Source: Paenibacillus dendritiformis
GTDB taxonomy: Bacteria > Bacillota > Bacilli > Paenibacillales > Paenibacillaceae
Direction of reading: 5' to 3'
NCBI RefSeq assembly: GCF_021654795.1
Contig: NZ_AP025344.1
Span: 5,394,501-5,458,500, forward strand
Length of the DNA: 64,000 nt
Positions within the stretch are counted from its first letter, which is position 1. Each line of letters opens with the position of its first letter. Below, piece by piece: positions 43,001 through 51,537 of the stretch. Under the pieces are notes generated by a model that saw only the letters and a list, made by a program, of their open reading frames with translations, was not told the DNA's origin and ran no database searches. The translations under genes and the position numbers were made by a program.

Positions 43001-43780
43001 ATGAAAGTAGCATCAAAAGCAGCAATCGCAGCACTAAGCAGTATTTTATTGCTGGGTTCTTCGTTGAACCTCGCGGTAGAAGCCGCTCCATCCCCTGCTT
43101 CAAGCGACATCGCCTTGAAGACGGCGACCGCTAAAACAAAGGCCGAAAGCGAAGGGGAGAAGCTAGAAAAAGAAGAGAGCGCTAGAATGTTGGAATTATT
43201 GAAAAAAAATCCGTTTGATAACTATCTGACATATAGCAGTTTTCAACCAAAGGGCCGCGAAGTTTGGGGGTACAGGAACGGCGATGGTAGCTATGATAAA
43301 TATGAGGACTATCTGAAGAAAGTATCCAGTGTGAAGGAGGCGAAGCCGCAACAACCTGCTGACTTGCCAGAGGGCTATACCTTCGAAGAGGCAATAATTA
43401 TTGGTCCGCACATCATTGAATATACCGAAGAAATGAAAGCCGAAGCTAAAAAATTAGGGAAAAAGGTATATTCCAAAAAGGTTGACTGGACATATACCAA
43501 CTTTATCATGTTAACGTACACGAATGGAGAGGATTATATCCAATTGACGAGTTCACGCCTTGAAAATAAAGACGGGAAAGAAAAAGTGAAAGAAAAAGAT
43601 TATGTTTATACATCCGCTGAGGACATGAAAAAGAAACATCCGAAATCCACACACCCGCAACTCGGCAATACGGTTAGCTGGAAAGAAGGTGGTAAAGGTT
43701 TTTCAATCTCGACCAATCCAGGTAATCCGTTGACGAAGGAAGACCTGATCAAGCTGGCGAAAACGGCAGTAAAAAAATAG
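43001..43780 (+). CDS. Secreted paralogue of the M56 receptor sensor domain
   Basis: 259 residues. A signal peptide (SKAAIAALSSILLLGSSLNL, cleavage near VEAA) is followed by a domain almost identical to the outer domain of the upstream M56 receptor. From APSPASS to the C-terminal NPLTKEDLIKLAKT the two share long identical blocks in protein and DNA. AGAGGAG precedes the ATG. It has no membrane anchor. Because it shares the operators of the receptor operon, it should be induced by the same signal. It may work as a soluble decoy, a ligand binder or an effector; all three are inference. Confidence 0.88.
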   Translation: MKVASKAAIAALSSILLLGSSLNLAVEAAPSPASSDIALKTATAKTKAESEGEKLEKEESARMLELLKKNPFDNYLTYSSFQPKGREVWGYRNGDGSYDKYEDYLKKVSSVKEAKPQQPADLPEGYTFEEAIIIGPHIIEYTEEMKAEAKKLGKKVYSKKVDWTYTNFIMLTYTNGEDYIQLTSSRLENKDGKEKVKEKDYVYTSAEDMKKKHPKSTHPQLGNTVSWKEGGKGFSISTNPGNPLTKEDLIKLAKTAVKK

Positions 43781-43801
43781 CTTTGTAAACGGAATGATTG
43801 T

Positions 43802-43837
43802 AGAAAAACAAACCGGGACGCACGAGGCGCCCCGGTT
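43802..43837 (-). terminator. Terminator of the siderophore-binding protein gene
   Basis: AACCGGGACGC (43811-43821) pairs with GCGCCCCGGTT (43827-43837), one mismatch. On the minus strand TTTGTTTTT follows. Confidence 0.75.
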
Positions 43838-43870
43838 GCCGTTCCGGCTTAACTGCAAGCCGGCGATGGA

Positions 43871-44833
43871 TTATTGAATGGCCGCTCCGATTTCTTGCAC
43901 CATGGCTTCGACGGAGACGAGGCCGCCGCCGGACAGATACCAGTAGCTCGGATCGAGGTAAACGATATGTCCTTCCTTGTAAGCTTTGGTCTTCATGACC
44001 AGTTCGTTCTCTACGACTTGCTTCGCGGACGATTCGCCGCCGACGACGGCGCCTCTATCGATGACGAACAGATAGTCCGGATCTTTCTCCACGATATACT
44101 CGAAGGACACAGGATCTCCATGAGTCGATGTTTTAATGTCCGGATCGACCGGCGGGAAACCGAATACATCATGGATAATGCCGAACCGGGAGCCGGCGCC
44201 ATAGGCGCTGATTTTGCCGTCATTCGCCAAAATGATAAGCGCGTTTTTGTTCGCCGCTGCCACTTTCTCATTTAATTGCTTAATGTCCGTATCAATCTTC
44301 GCTAATTCCGCTTGCACTTCGGATTCTTTGCCGAAGATTTTGCCGAGCGTTTCCGCGTTCTCTTTGAAGGACTCCATATAACGGTTCGTGTCGATATCCA
44401 TATAGATTGTCGGCGCGATTTCCTTGAACTCTTCATAGGACGACGATTGTCTGCCGGCAATGATGATCAGGTCCGGCTTCAGGCCATGAATCGTCTCGAA
44501 GTCCGGTTCCTTCAGACCGCCCGCATTCACATACTTCTCGTCCTCGAATTTTTTCAAGTAAGGAGGAAGGTTGTTCTTCGGCAGCGCCGCGATCTCCACG
44601 CCCAGCTTATCCAAGGAATCGACGACTCCATAGCTGAATACAACGACTTTGGACGGGTTCTTCTTCACTGGCGTTTCGCCCAGCTCATGCTTAATTACGA
44701 TTTCTTCCGCCGTGTTGTTCGCTTCGGCTCCAGTAGGTGTCGTACCATTGCTGCTGTCTGTCTTATTGGAACCACATGCTGCAACGAGGGTTGCCATCAT
44801 GGCTATAACCAGAATTAGGACTGTTTTCTTCAA
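43871..44833 (-). CDS. yclQ: Siderophore-binding lipoprotein (YclQ/FatB-like)
   Basis: 320 residues. Lipobox ATLVAAC gives the lipid anchor; the two-lobed siderophore-binding fold (KVVVFSYGVVDSLDKLGVE, HGLKPDLIIIAGRQSS, VSFEYIVEKDPDYLFVIDRG) matches YclQ/FatB proteins for petrobactin-type catecholate siderophores. The start is TTG with GAGGTG upstream. It lies 122 bp after the ATPase gene in the same direction. The petrobactin assignment is by family resemblance only. Confidence 0.92.
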   Translation of the reverse strand: MKKTVLILVIAMMATLVAACGSNKTDSSNGTTPTGAEANNTAEEIVIKHELGETPVKKNPSKVVVFSYGVVDSLDKLGVEIAALPKNNLPPYLKKFEDEKYVNAGGLKEPDFETIHGLKPDLIIIAGRQSSSYEEFKEIAPTIYMDIDTNRYMESFKENAETLGKIFGKESEVQAELAKIDTDIKQLNEKVAAANKNALIILANDGKISAYGAGSRFGIIHDVFGFPPVDPDIKTSTHGDPVSFEYIVEKDPDYLFVIDRGAVVGGESSAKQVVENELVMKTKAYKEGHIVYLDPSYWYLSGGGLVSVEAMVQEIGAAIQ

Positions 44834-44955
44834 TTTCTTTCACCTCTACCACATATTTTTGAAAATATATTTATCGCCGTTAATATCACAAATTCGTACT
44901 ATTATGGCACGACAATGCGATATTACCGAACGGTGTGACCCCTTTTTGTGTCGAG

Positions 44956-45714
44956 CTATGCATAATAAACGCAGATCTTGTTATCATTGAAGTTCTCAAT
45001 GCTCATATCCATATCGTAAATGTCCTGGAGAACCGCGCTGTCGATAATGTCATCGGTCGCGCCCTCCTTGATGACTTTGCCATTCTTCAATGCCACGATA
45101 TAGTCGGAATAGCAAGAGGCAAAATTGATGTCGTGAATGACAATGACAATCGTTTTGCCCAGCTCATTGACGAGTCTGCGCAATATTTTCATAATCTGCA
45201 CGGAATGCTTCATATCCAGATTGTTCAGCGGTTCGTCCAGCAAAATATACTCCGTGTTCTGCGCGATGACCATCGCGATATAAGCCCGCTGCTTCTGCCC
45301 TCCGCTCAATTGATCCAGATACTTGTGCTGCATCTCGGCAAGCCCCATATATTCAATCGCTTCATCGACGTATTTCCAATCTTCATCGGACAATCTGCCT
45401 TGCGAATATGGGAAGCGCCCGAAGGAGACCAGCTCCCGAATCGTGAGCCGCAGATTGATATGGTTCGACTGCTTCAGAATCGAAATCTTTTTCGCCAGTT
45501 CCTTGCTGTCCCACTGGCTGATTTCTTTCCCGTCGATGAGCACTTCTCCGGAATCCTTCGAAATGAGCCGGCTTATGATCGACAGCAGCGTACTTTTGCC
45601 TGCGCCATTCGGACCGATGAAGGACGTAATTTTTCTTTTGGCAATCGTGACCGAGATGTCCTCAATCACGTTTTTGCCGCCATATTGTTTGGATACTCCT
45701 CTTACTTCTACCAT
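44956..45714 (-). CDS. yclP: Siderophore ABC transporter ATPase (YclP-like)
   Basis: 252 residues. Walker A GPNGAGKSTLLSI, signature DQLSGGQKQRAYIAMVI, Walker B YILLDEPLNNLD and H-loop VIHDINFA are complete. It overlaps yclO by 7 bases. It powers ferric-siderophore uptake with the two permeases and YclQ. Confidence 0.94.
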   Translation of the reverse strand: MVEVRGVSKQYGGKNVIEDISVTIAKRKITSFIGPNGAGKSTLLSIISRLISKDSGEVLIDGKEISQWDSKELAKKISILKQSNHINLRLTIRELVSFGRFPYSQGRLSDEDWKYVDEAIEYMGLAEMQHKYLDQLSGGQKQRAYIAMVIAQNTEYILLDEPLNNLDMKHSVQIMKILRRLVNELGKTIVIVIHDINFASCYSDYIVALKNGKVIKEGATDDIIDSAVLQDIYDMDMSIENFNDNKICVYYA

Positions 45715-46658
45715 GATTTGTTCTCCTTCAATAGAAGATAAATAAAGTAGACCCCGCCGACGAAATTGATGATGACGCTAAGCGTCGTGGAGAAGGTGAA
45801 TATCCGCTCCACAATGAGCTGGCCGCCCACAAGGGCGATAATGCTGATGAGGACGGAGCCGGCGATAAGATAGCTGTGCCGGTACGTCTTCAGAAACTGA
45901 TACGTTACGTTCACGACGAGCAAGCCAAGGAAGGTAATCGGCCCGACAAGCGCCGTGGAAATAGAGATAAGTACAGCGACGATAAAGAGCAGCCGCTTCA
46001 CGACATAGTCGTAATTGACGCCGAGGTTGATCGCCTGCTCCCTGCCCAGCGACAGCACATCCAGATACTTGATGAAGCGCAGAAAGTAGAGGGTGACCAG
46101 CAGAAGCAGCACGCCTCCCATAAGCAGCAGCTTCGTGTTGATATGGTTGAAGCTGGCGAACATTTTGTCCTGCACGATCATGAACTCGGCCGGGTCAATC
46201 AGAACCTGCATGAAGGTGGACATGCTTCCGAAAAAAGTGCCAAAAATAATGCCAATAAGCAGCAGGAAGTATATGTTCTGATTCTCGCCCTTGAATATAA
46301 GCTTGAACAGCAGGCCCGAGAATACAACCATGAGTCCGACGGACACCAGGAAGTCGACATTGCTGTTCATCATCATCAGCGTCTTCGAGCCAAATACGAA
46401 GATGACGATGGTCTGAATCAGCATATACAGCGAATCCAGGCCCAATATGCTCGGTGTCAGTATGCGGTTGTTCGTTATCGTCTGGAATACGGTTGTGGCA
46501 AATGCGATCGAAGCGCCGGTCAGGACAATCGCCAGTACTTTGATTGTTCTTTTCGGCAGCACGTAGTCCCAGTTATCCCCCAGCTTGAAGAACAGGAACA
46601 ACCCGATAAGCGCAAGAGCAAGGACAGCAAGAACCCCCGTTTTCGCTTTATAACCCAT
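45708..46658 (-). CDS. yclO: Siderophore ABC transporter permease (YclO-like)
   Basis: 316-residue FecCD-family permease with eight to ten membrane helices, including GPITFLGLLVVNVTYQFLKT before the ATPase-contact region. It overlaps both neighbours (11 bases with yclN, 7 with yclP), so translation is coupled. Confidence 0.93.
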   Translation of the reverse strand: MGYKAKTGVLAVLALALIGLFLFFKLGDNWDYVLPKRTIKVLAIVLTGASIAFATTVFQTITNNRILTPSILGLDSLYMLIQTIVIFVFGSKTLMMMNSNVDFLVSVGLMVVFSGLLFKLIFKGENQNIYFLLLIGIIFGTFFGSMSTFMQVLIDPAEFMIVQDKMFASFNHINTKLLLMGGVLLLLVTLYFLRFIKYLDVLSLGREQAINLGVNYDYVVKRLLFIVAVLISISTALVGPITFLGLLVVNVTYQFLKTYRHSYLIAGSVLISIIALVGGQLIVERIFTFSTTLSVIINFVGGVYFIYLLLKENKSW

Positions 46659-47601
46659 GTGCCCTTCTCCTCATTAACATATAGACGAAAATGGCGCTTC
46701 CGATGACGCCGACGGTCAAGCTGATCGACAACTCATACGGGAAGATGATGATGCGCCCCAATATATCGCAGAACAGAACGAATACTGCCCCGAGAAGCGC
46801 GGTATGCGACAAGCTATTCTTCAAATTATCGCCTCTGTAAATGGAGACGATATTCGGAATAATCAGACCCAGGAAAGGAATCGTCCCAACGGTAAGCACG
46901 ACCGTGCACGTAACGAGCGCCACCAGGATCAAGCCAATGTTGACCACGCGCTTGTAGTTGAGCCCGAGGTTTTTCGAGAAATCCTCGCCCATCCCCGCTA
47001 CCGTGAACTTATTCGCATACAGATATGCAACCACGATAAGCGGAATGCTGATATACAGCAGCTCATAGCGCCCCTTGATAATCATCGAAAAGTCGCCTTG
47101 GAGCCATGAGGACATGTTCTGAATCAAATCATACTTGTACGCGAAAAAGGTGGAAATGGAACTGATAATATTGCCAAACATCAATCCGACGAGCGGAATG
47201 AAGATAGTGTCTTTGAATTTGATCCGATCCAGTATTTTCATGAACAGCATCGTGCCTGCCAAAGCGAAGACGAACGCAACGAGCATCTTCACCAACGGAC
47301 TCGACGAAGTGAACAGCATCAAGGAGACAAGTATCCCCAAGCGGGCCGAGTCAAGCGTCCCCGCCGTCGTGGGCGAGACGAACTTGTTCCGGCTGAGCTG
47401 CTGCATAATCAGGCCGCAGATGCTCATGCTGACTCCAGCGAGAATGATGCTGATAAGCCTCGGCACCCGGCTGACGAGAAAAGTATGAACCTTATCGTCA
47501 TTCAGATTGAACAAATCCCACGGCTTGATGTCTATAACCCCGATAAACAGGGAGATGAAGGCAAACAGGATAAGCGCAATAACCAGATATCTCTTCTTCA
47601 T
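46648..47601 (-). CDS. yclN: Siderophore ABC transporter permease (YclN-like)
   Basis: 317-residue FecCD permease, the first gene of the operon. It has many hydrophobic helices and the typical GTIPFLGLIIPNIVS segment. The ATG at 47601 (MKKRYLVIALI) follows AAGGAACG; the frame is open to 47697 through the Fur-box region, which is not coding. Expression should be iron-controlled by the Fur sites upstream. Confidence 0.93.
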   Translation of the reverse strand: MKKRYLVIALILFAFISLFIGVIDIKPWDLFNLNDDKVHTFLVSRVPRLISIILAGVSMSICGLIMQQLSRNKFVSPTTAGTLDSARLGILVSLMLFTSSSPLVKMLVAFVFALAGTMLFMKILDRIKFKDTIFIPLVGLMFGNIISSISTFFAYKYDLIQNMSSWLQGDFSMIIKGRYELLYISIPLIVVAYLYANKFTVAGMGEDFSKNLGLNYKRVVNIGLILVALVTCTVVLTVGTIPFLGLIIPNIVSIYRGDNLKNSLSHTALLGAVFVLFCDILGRIIIFPYELSISLTVGVIGSAIFVYMLMRRRAHGL

Positions 47602-47682
47602 GTCTCGTTCCTTATAAATCAGAGTATAGGCGTTCCGGATGTATGGTCTGCATTCCCCATGTTCACCCGCATGTATAATAAT

Positions 47683-47697
47683 GATATTCATTATCAT
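47683..47697. promoter_or_regulatory. Fur box of the yclNOPQ operon
   Basis: TGATATTCATTATCA matches the Bacillus 7-1-7 Fur consensus TGATAATNATTATCA with one mismatch, 82 bases before the yclN start. Confidence 0.9.
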
Positions 47698-47765
47698 TAA
47701 CGCGTTGTAACAGTTATGATTATAGCGGTTCCCCGGGGAAAGTCAATGGATTTGGCCAAAATAAT

Positions 47766-47780
47766 TGATTATCGTTCTCA
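47766..47780. promoter_or_regulatory. Second, weaker Fur-like box
   Basis: TGATTATCGTTCTCA matches 11 of the 14 defined positions of the Fur consensus. It lies 70 bp upstream of the main box and may add control or be a decayed site. The rest of 47781-48000 shows no supported gene. Confidence 0.5.
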
Positions 47781-48002
47781 ATTAGAATCGTTATTATAAT
47801 GAAATGATTTGATAAAAACGATTGAATTAACGGCGGATGACGCGATCCTTCATCCGATCCGCCGCCTGTTCGTAAGCGAGGCGGCCGTGCTTCGGTGCTG
47901 CAAAGGGATAGCCGGCCAGCCCGTGCTGGGCCGCAGGGATACCGGACAAAAGAGGAGCGGCAAACTGTTCCTCCCGCTTGCAAGGCCGATGCGCTTGCGC
48001 CC

Positions 48003-48030
48003 AAAAGCCCGGTGAATGCAACACCGGGCT
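48003..48030 (-). terminator. Terminator of the symporter gene
   Basis: AGCCCGGTG (48006-48014) pairs with CACCGGGCT (48022-48030); four T follow on the minus strand. Confidence 0.75.
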
Positions 48031-48085
48031 ATCAGGAGGTTGGACTGTCATCACATTGTCCCTTGCTATTGGTATCGTTCATAAG

Positions 48086-49267
48086 CTAGTTTGCGGACGG
48101 CTCTCGGCGGACCCGCTTTTTCATCGCGTGAATGATCTGTGCGATCGCGCCGTCTCCGGTGACGTTGGCTGCCGTCCCGAAGCTGTCCTGCGCGATGTAG
48201 AGCGCAATCGCCAAGCTGACCATCGCCTCGTCGAAGCCGAGCATCGACTGGAACAGCCCGATGGCTGCCATCACTCCGCCGCCTGGCACGCTGGGAGCGG
48301 CGATCATCGCGAGGCCGAGCATGAAGATGAAAGGTACCATTGTGCTTGCCGTCAGCGGCACGCCATGAATGTATAGAATAGCGCTCGCGACCGAGGTAAT
48401 CGTAACCGCCGATCCGGTAATATGAATCGTCGCGCACAACGGCACGACGAAGTTCGTCACTTCTTCGTCTGTCCCGAGCTTCTTCACTTGCTGCATCGTT
48501 ACCGGAATCGTCGCCGCCGATGATTGCGTGCCGAGCGCCGTCAGATAGGCCGGGAGCATCGTGCGCAGCATCGCCAGCGGGTTGCGCTTGTTCACGGCCC
48601 CCGCGATCGCATACTGGCACAGGATGACGACGACATGCATCACGAGTATGATCGCGAATACCTTAACGAACACTTGCAGAATGAACGCGACTTCGCCTGC
48701 CTGCGTCATATTCATAAAGAGCCCCGCGATATGAAACGGCAGCAACGGAATAATAATCGCCTGAATCGCCTTGGCTACGATGTCCTTGAATTCCAGCGAC
48801 GCGGTAAGAAGCGCGTTCGTCTTCACGAAGGTGATGCCGACCCCGATCAGGAAGGACAACAGCAGCGCCGTCATAATGTCGAACACGGGCGGCATAGGCA
48901 GCTCGAAGTAGGTGGTCAGCAGCATCTCTTCCGGATTGTTGGCGGCCAGCCCGGAAGCCCCCGACAGCAGCCAGGGAAAGGACGATGACGCCACGCCGTA
49001 AGCCAGCATCCCGGATAGTACCGTCGATACATATACGATAAATGCAGTCAATCCGAGGAGCTTCCCCGCTCCCCTGCCAAGCTCCCCGATCCCCGGAATA
49101 ATAAAGCCCAATATAATGAGCGGAATAAGGAAGCTCAGGAACTGCCCGAATACATGATTTAACGTCGCAAAAATTCGTATGAACCAGTCCGGCATAATAA
49201 GTCCTGCTCCAATGCCGAGCAAAATCGCAATGACAATGCGCGGAAACAATCCCAATCGCAATTTCAT
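48086..49267 (-). CDS. Dicarboxylate/amino acid:cation symporter (DAACS family)
   Basis: 393 residues with eight to ten helices. The transport motif TQSSAATIPVTMQ (serine-rich hairpin) and GDGAIAQIIHA-type motif NVTGDGAIAQI are typical of sodium- or proton-coupled glutamate/dicarboxylate/serine carriers. AGAAGGGAG precedes the ATG at 49267. Monocistronic. The exact substrate is open. Confidence 0.93.
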   Translation of the reverse strand: MKLRLGLFPRIVIAILLGIGAGLIMPDWFIRIFATLNHVFGQFLSFLIPLIILGFIIPGIGELGRGAGKLLGLTAFIVYVSTVLSGMLAYGVASSSFPWLLSGASGLAANNPEEMLLTTYFELPMPPVFDIMTALLLSFLIGVGITFVKTNALLTASLEFKDIVAKAIQAIIIPLLPFHIAGLFMNMTQAGEVAFILQVFVKVFAIILVMHVVVILCQYAIAGAVNKRNPLAMLRTMLPAYLTALGTQSSAATIPVTMQQVKKLGTDEEVTNFVVPLCATIHITGSAVTITSVASAILYIHGVPLTASTMVPFIFMLGLAMIAAPSVPGGGVMAAIGLFQSMLGFDEAMVSLAIALYIAQDSFGTAANVTGDGAIAQIIHAMKKRVRREPSAN

Positions 49268-49449
49268 AAACCTTCTCCCTTCTGCCCAGGAAGACAAGCT
49301 TGCTTATTTGTCTCCTGTACAAATACAATTGTTCATCTTGTAAGTACATTTCAATATACTAACATATTACGCACGCATATGACAATCGCCGATTACAAGA
49401 AAGTCTAAGGGATTTTTTAGGCACTTCATTTGGACTCGTCCAAGCACCT

Positions 49450-49752
49450 ATCCGCTAGGCGAAATCGGCACTAGCTGACGATTTCGCCGGTCACGCCGAT
49501 TGGGTAAGCCAATCCGCATTACTGCACGTTTTCTCTTGACACGCGTATTCGGTAAGTAAAATCCTGCGGTAATACAGCAATTTGATATGGACGACTTCAG
49601 CAGAAAGGGAATCCTGCAAAACGGCAGCAATTTCACCCGTTTCCCTTCGACTTAGAGCAAAAAGACCTAAAATGATGTAGCTGTGCAGCATTTCCTCGGG
49701 ATGCGGACTCATGGAGCCGAAATTCCTGTAAAATAGCAGCAATTCCCTCTAC
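49450..49752 (-). repeat. Long dispersed intergenic repeat, copy 2
   Basis: Read on the minus strand from 49752 it begins GTAGAGGGAATTGCTGCTATT and follows the copy at 3886-4150 through ATGAGTCCGCATCCCGAGGA, CTACATCATTTTAGG and GTCGTCCATATC, with about three quarters identity by eye. The remaining gap 49268-49449 and 49753-49880 holds no gene I recognise. Confidence 0.75.
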
Positions 49753-49882
49753 ACGATCATGCCCCAGGAGACAGAGTGCCAAGTTTTGATCCAAAAATGG
49801 TTCGTTTCAAGATGTTCGTCCCCATATCCTAGCCTGACCAAAACAGAAACAAGGGGGAGGACCTGTTCCTCCACCAAGAAAT

Positions 49883-49911
49883 TTAAAAAAACCCGATGAC
49901 AGATCATCGGG
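49883..49911 (-). terminator. Terminator of the YqkE-like gene
   Basis: CCCGATGA (49892-49899) pairs with TCATCGGG (49904-49911); seven T follow on the minus strand. Confidence 0.88.
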
Positions 49912-49926
49912 CCTTCTCTTCTCATA

Positions 49927-50196
49927 TTATTTATACTTGCGCCAATCCATGCTGCTGTTGTTCAACAAATAAGTGAAGTCATTGTCCAGCCGCTTCTGTT
50001 CGGCCGCACGGGCTTCCTCCGCCTGGCGTCTCTCCTTTTCCTTCCGCTGCGTTTCCTCCGCCTTCAACACGGTAGCCTGCTCCTTCAGCTGCGCTACGAT
50101 ATCGGGCCGAAGCAGATCCTTCAGCGTCGCCGGCTTATCTTGGGCAGACGGGGCAGTCCCTTGCGGAGCGGCGTTCCGGCCTCTCTTCTTCGCCAT
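49927..50196 (-). CDS. YqkE-like small charged protein (DUF3886-type)
   Basis: 89 residues: a disordered N terminus (AKKRGRNAAPQGTAPSAQDK), then LKDLLRPDIVAQLKEQATVLKAEETQRKEKERRQAEE, a long charged helix, and an end DFTYLLNNSSMDWRKYK. The end is characteristic of the Bacillus YqkE group. GAGGTGA precedes the ATG at 50196. Function unknown; the helix suggests a coiled-coil or nucleic-acid-associated protein. Confidence 0.82.
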   Translation of the reverse strand: MAKKRGRNAAPQGTAPSAQDKPATLKDLLRPDIVAQLKEQATVLKAEETQRKEKERRQAEEARAAEQKRLDNDFTYLLNNSSMDWRKYK

Positions 50197-50391
50197 CGCA
50201 CTCACCTCATCCCCATTATAGCAGAATCTCCCTGATGCGGCACCGCCGTCATCAGCCGCGGGGATCCCTGCTGTGTGCGCGTTGCGCCGTCAGATCTGTA
50301 ATTCGTTCCGCAACTATCTGTTAAACGCCGCTCTGCCCCCCATTGTTCAGGAAAATTCCCCTTGCCGCCATTAACTCGATAGTGTATCTTT

Positions 50392-50405
50392 ATGATATAT
50401 ATCAT
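50392..50405. promoter_or_regulatory. Palindrome upstream of padR-type gene, candidate operator
   Basis: ATGATATATATCAT is a 14-bp perfect palindrome, 24 bases before the PadR start, with a second half-site ATGATAC just after. PadR proteins commonly bind such ATG(N)CAT dyads and repress their own gene. Confidence 0.65.
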
Positions 50406-50429
50406 TATGATACATTAGAAGGTGATGCA

Positions 50430-51035
50430 ATGGCTGCTAAGCACAGCGACACGACCTATGCCATTCTTGGGCTGCTGACGACCGATTGCCACACAGGCTA
50501 TGAGATCAAGCAGATGATGGATACCAGCCTCAATCATTTCTGGAAGATCAGTTACGGACAAATCTATCCGACGTTGAAAAAGCTCGTCGAGGACGGATGG
50601 GCCGTGGTCACCGATACCGCCCAGGAATCGAAGCCCGACAAAAAAGAGTACCATATTACGCCCCAAGGAATGCAGGCGCTGCAGGCCTGGCTGCAGGAGC
50701 CGCTTCAACAGCTCCACGCGCACAAAAATGAATTTTTGCTCAAGCTGTTCTTCCACCGTCATCAAGAGACGGATGCGACGGTCCGGCAGATCCAGCGATT
50801 CAACTCGATGCTCCAGGAGCGTTATCAGATGTACGAAGCGATCGAAAATCAGATCATGACGCATTGTTCGGATGAAGAAGATTTGCAATATTGGCTGCTT
50901 ACGCTCGACTATGGCAAGCGCGTCGTTCGGGCGGAGATCGAGTGGAGCGATGCGGCGATGCGGCGGTTCCAGCAGAAAAGTAAGAAGGAGGAGATAGGAT
51001 GGGAAAATCAATCTTTGGCGGACGCTACACGGTAG
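50430..51035 (+). CDS. PadR-family transcriptional regulator
   Basis: 201 residues. The N-terminal PadR winged helix (YAILGLLTTDCHTGYEIKQMM, YGQIYPTLKKLVEDGWAV, YHITPQGMQAL) is followed by a C-terminal helical dimerisation domain, the PadR-s2/VirR type. GAAGGTG precedes the ATG. It overlaps the DUF4188 gene by 37 bases, so the two form an operon. Confidence 0.93.
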   Translation: MAAKHSDTTYAILGLLTTDCHTGYEIKQMMDTSLNHFWKISYGQIYPTLKKLVEDGWAVVTDTAQESKPDKKEYHITPQGMQALQAWLQEPLQQLHAHKNEFLLKLFFHRHQETDATVRQIQRFNSMLQERYQMYEAIENQIMTHCSDEEDLQYWLLTLDYGKRVVRAEIEWSDAAMRRFQQKSKKEEIGWENQSLADATR

Positions 51036-51472
51036 AGGACAGGGAACAGGATATTGTCGTGTTCCTGATCGGAATGAGGGTGAACAAATGGTGGGCCGTC
51101 CATCAATGGTGGCCGGTCTTTACAGCGATGCCGCCAATGATTCGCGAACTGTATACGAACCCGGGGCTTGGCTTTCTCTCCTTGGAGACGACCGTCAATT
51201 TCAGAACGATCTTGATGGTTCAATATTGGCGTTCCTTCGAGGATCTGACAGCCTATGCGCGGGGGCCGGAGCATTTGAAGGCATGGCGGCGATTCTATCA
51301 AGCGGTCGGGAAAACGAATGCGGTCGGCATCTATCATGAAACGTATATCGTACGAGGAGGCCAGTTCGAGGCCGTCTACGGCAATATGCCGAAGTTCGGC
51401 CTGGCCAAGGCGCGGGGACATGCGCCCATCACGACTCGGACCGATTCCGCGGCGCAGCGGGTCCGGGCTTGA
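50999..51472 (+). CDS. DUF4188 protein (monooxygenase-like)
   Basis: 157 residues. DIVVFLIGMRVNKWWAVHQWW, GFLSLETTVNFRTILMVQYW and AVGIYHETYIV match DUF4188, a ferredoxin-like alpha/beta-barrel family related to phenylacetaldoxime dehydratase-type heme proteins. AAGGAGG upstream of the ATG lies inside padR. PadR-DUF4188 pairs suggest a response to a small aromatic or toxic compound; inference only. Confidence 0.88.
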   Translation: MGKSIFGGRYTVEDREQDIVVFLIGMRVNKWWAVHQWWPVFTAMPPMIRELYTNPGLGFLSLETTVNFRTILMVQYWRSFEDLTAYARGPEHLKAWRRFYQAVGKTNAVGIYHETYIVRGGQFEAVYGNMPKFGLAKARGHAPITTRTDSAAQRVRA

Positions 51473-51479
51473 ATGAAGA

Positions 51480-51530
51480 CTCCCGTCCGGTCCGTGTCCG
51501 GCGCATGGACGGATGGGAGCCGCTTGTTTT
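51480..51530 (+). terminator. Terminator of the PadR-DUF4188 operon
   Basis: CTCCCGTCCG (51480-51489) pairs with CGGATGGGAG (51510-51519), followed by T-rich DNA. Confidence 0.6.
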
Positions 51531-51537
51531 GCTTCGA

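Noticed and set aside
47827..48054. 75-codon minus-strand frame ending AAPKHGRLAYEQAADRMKDRVIRR
   Set aside because: Composition is coding-like and might be the tail of a lost gene, but it begins inside the symporter terminator and has no start site; not supported enough to list.
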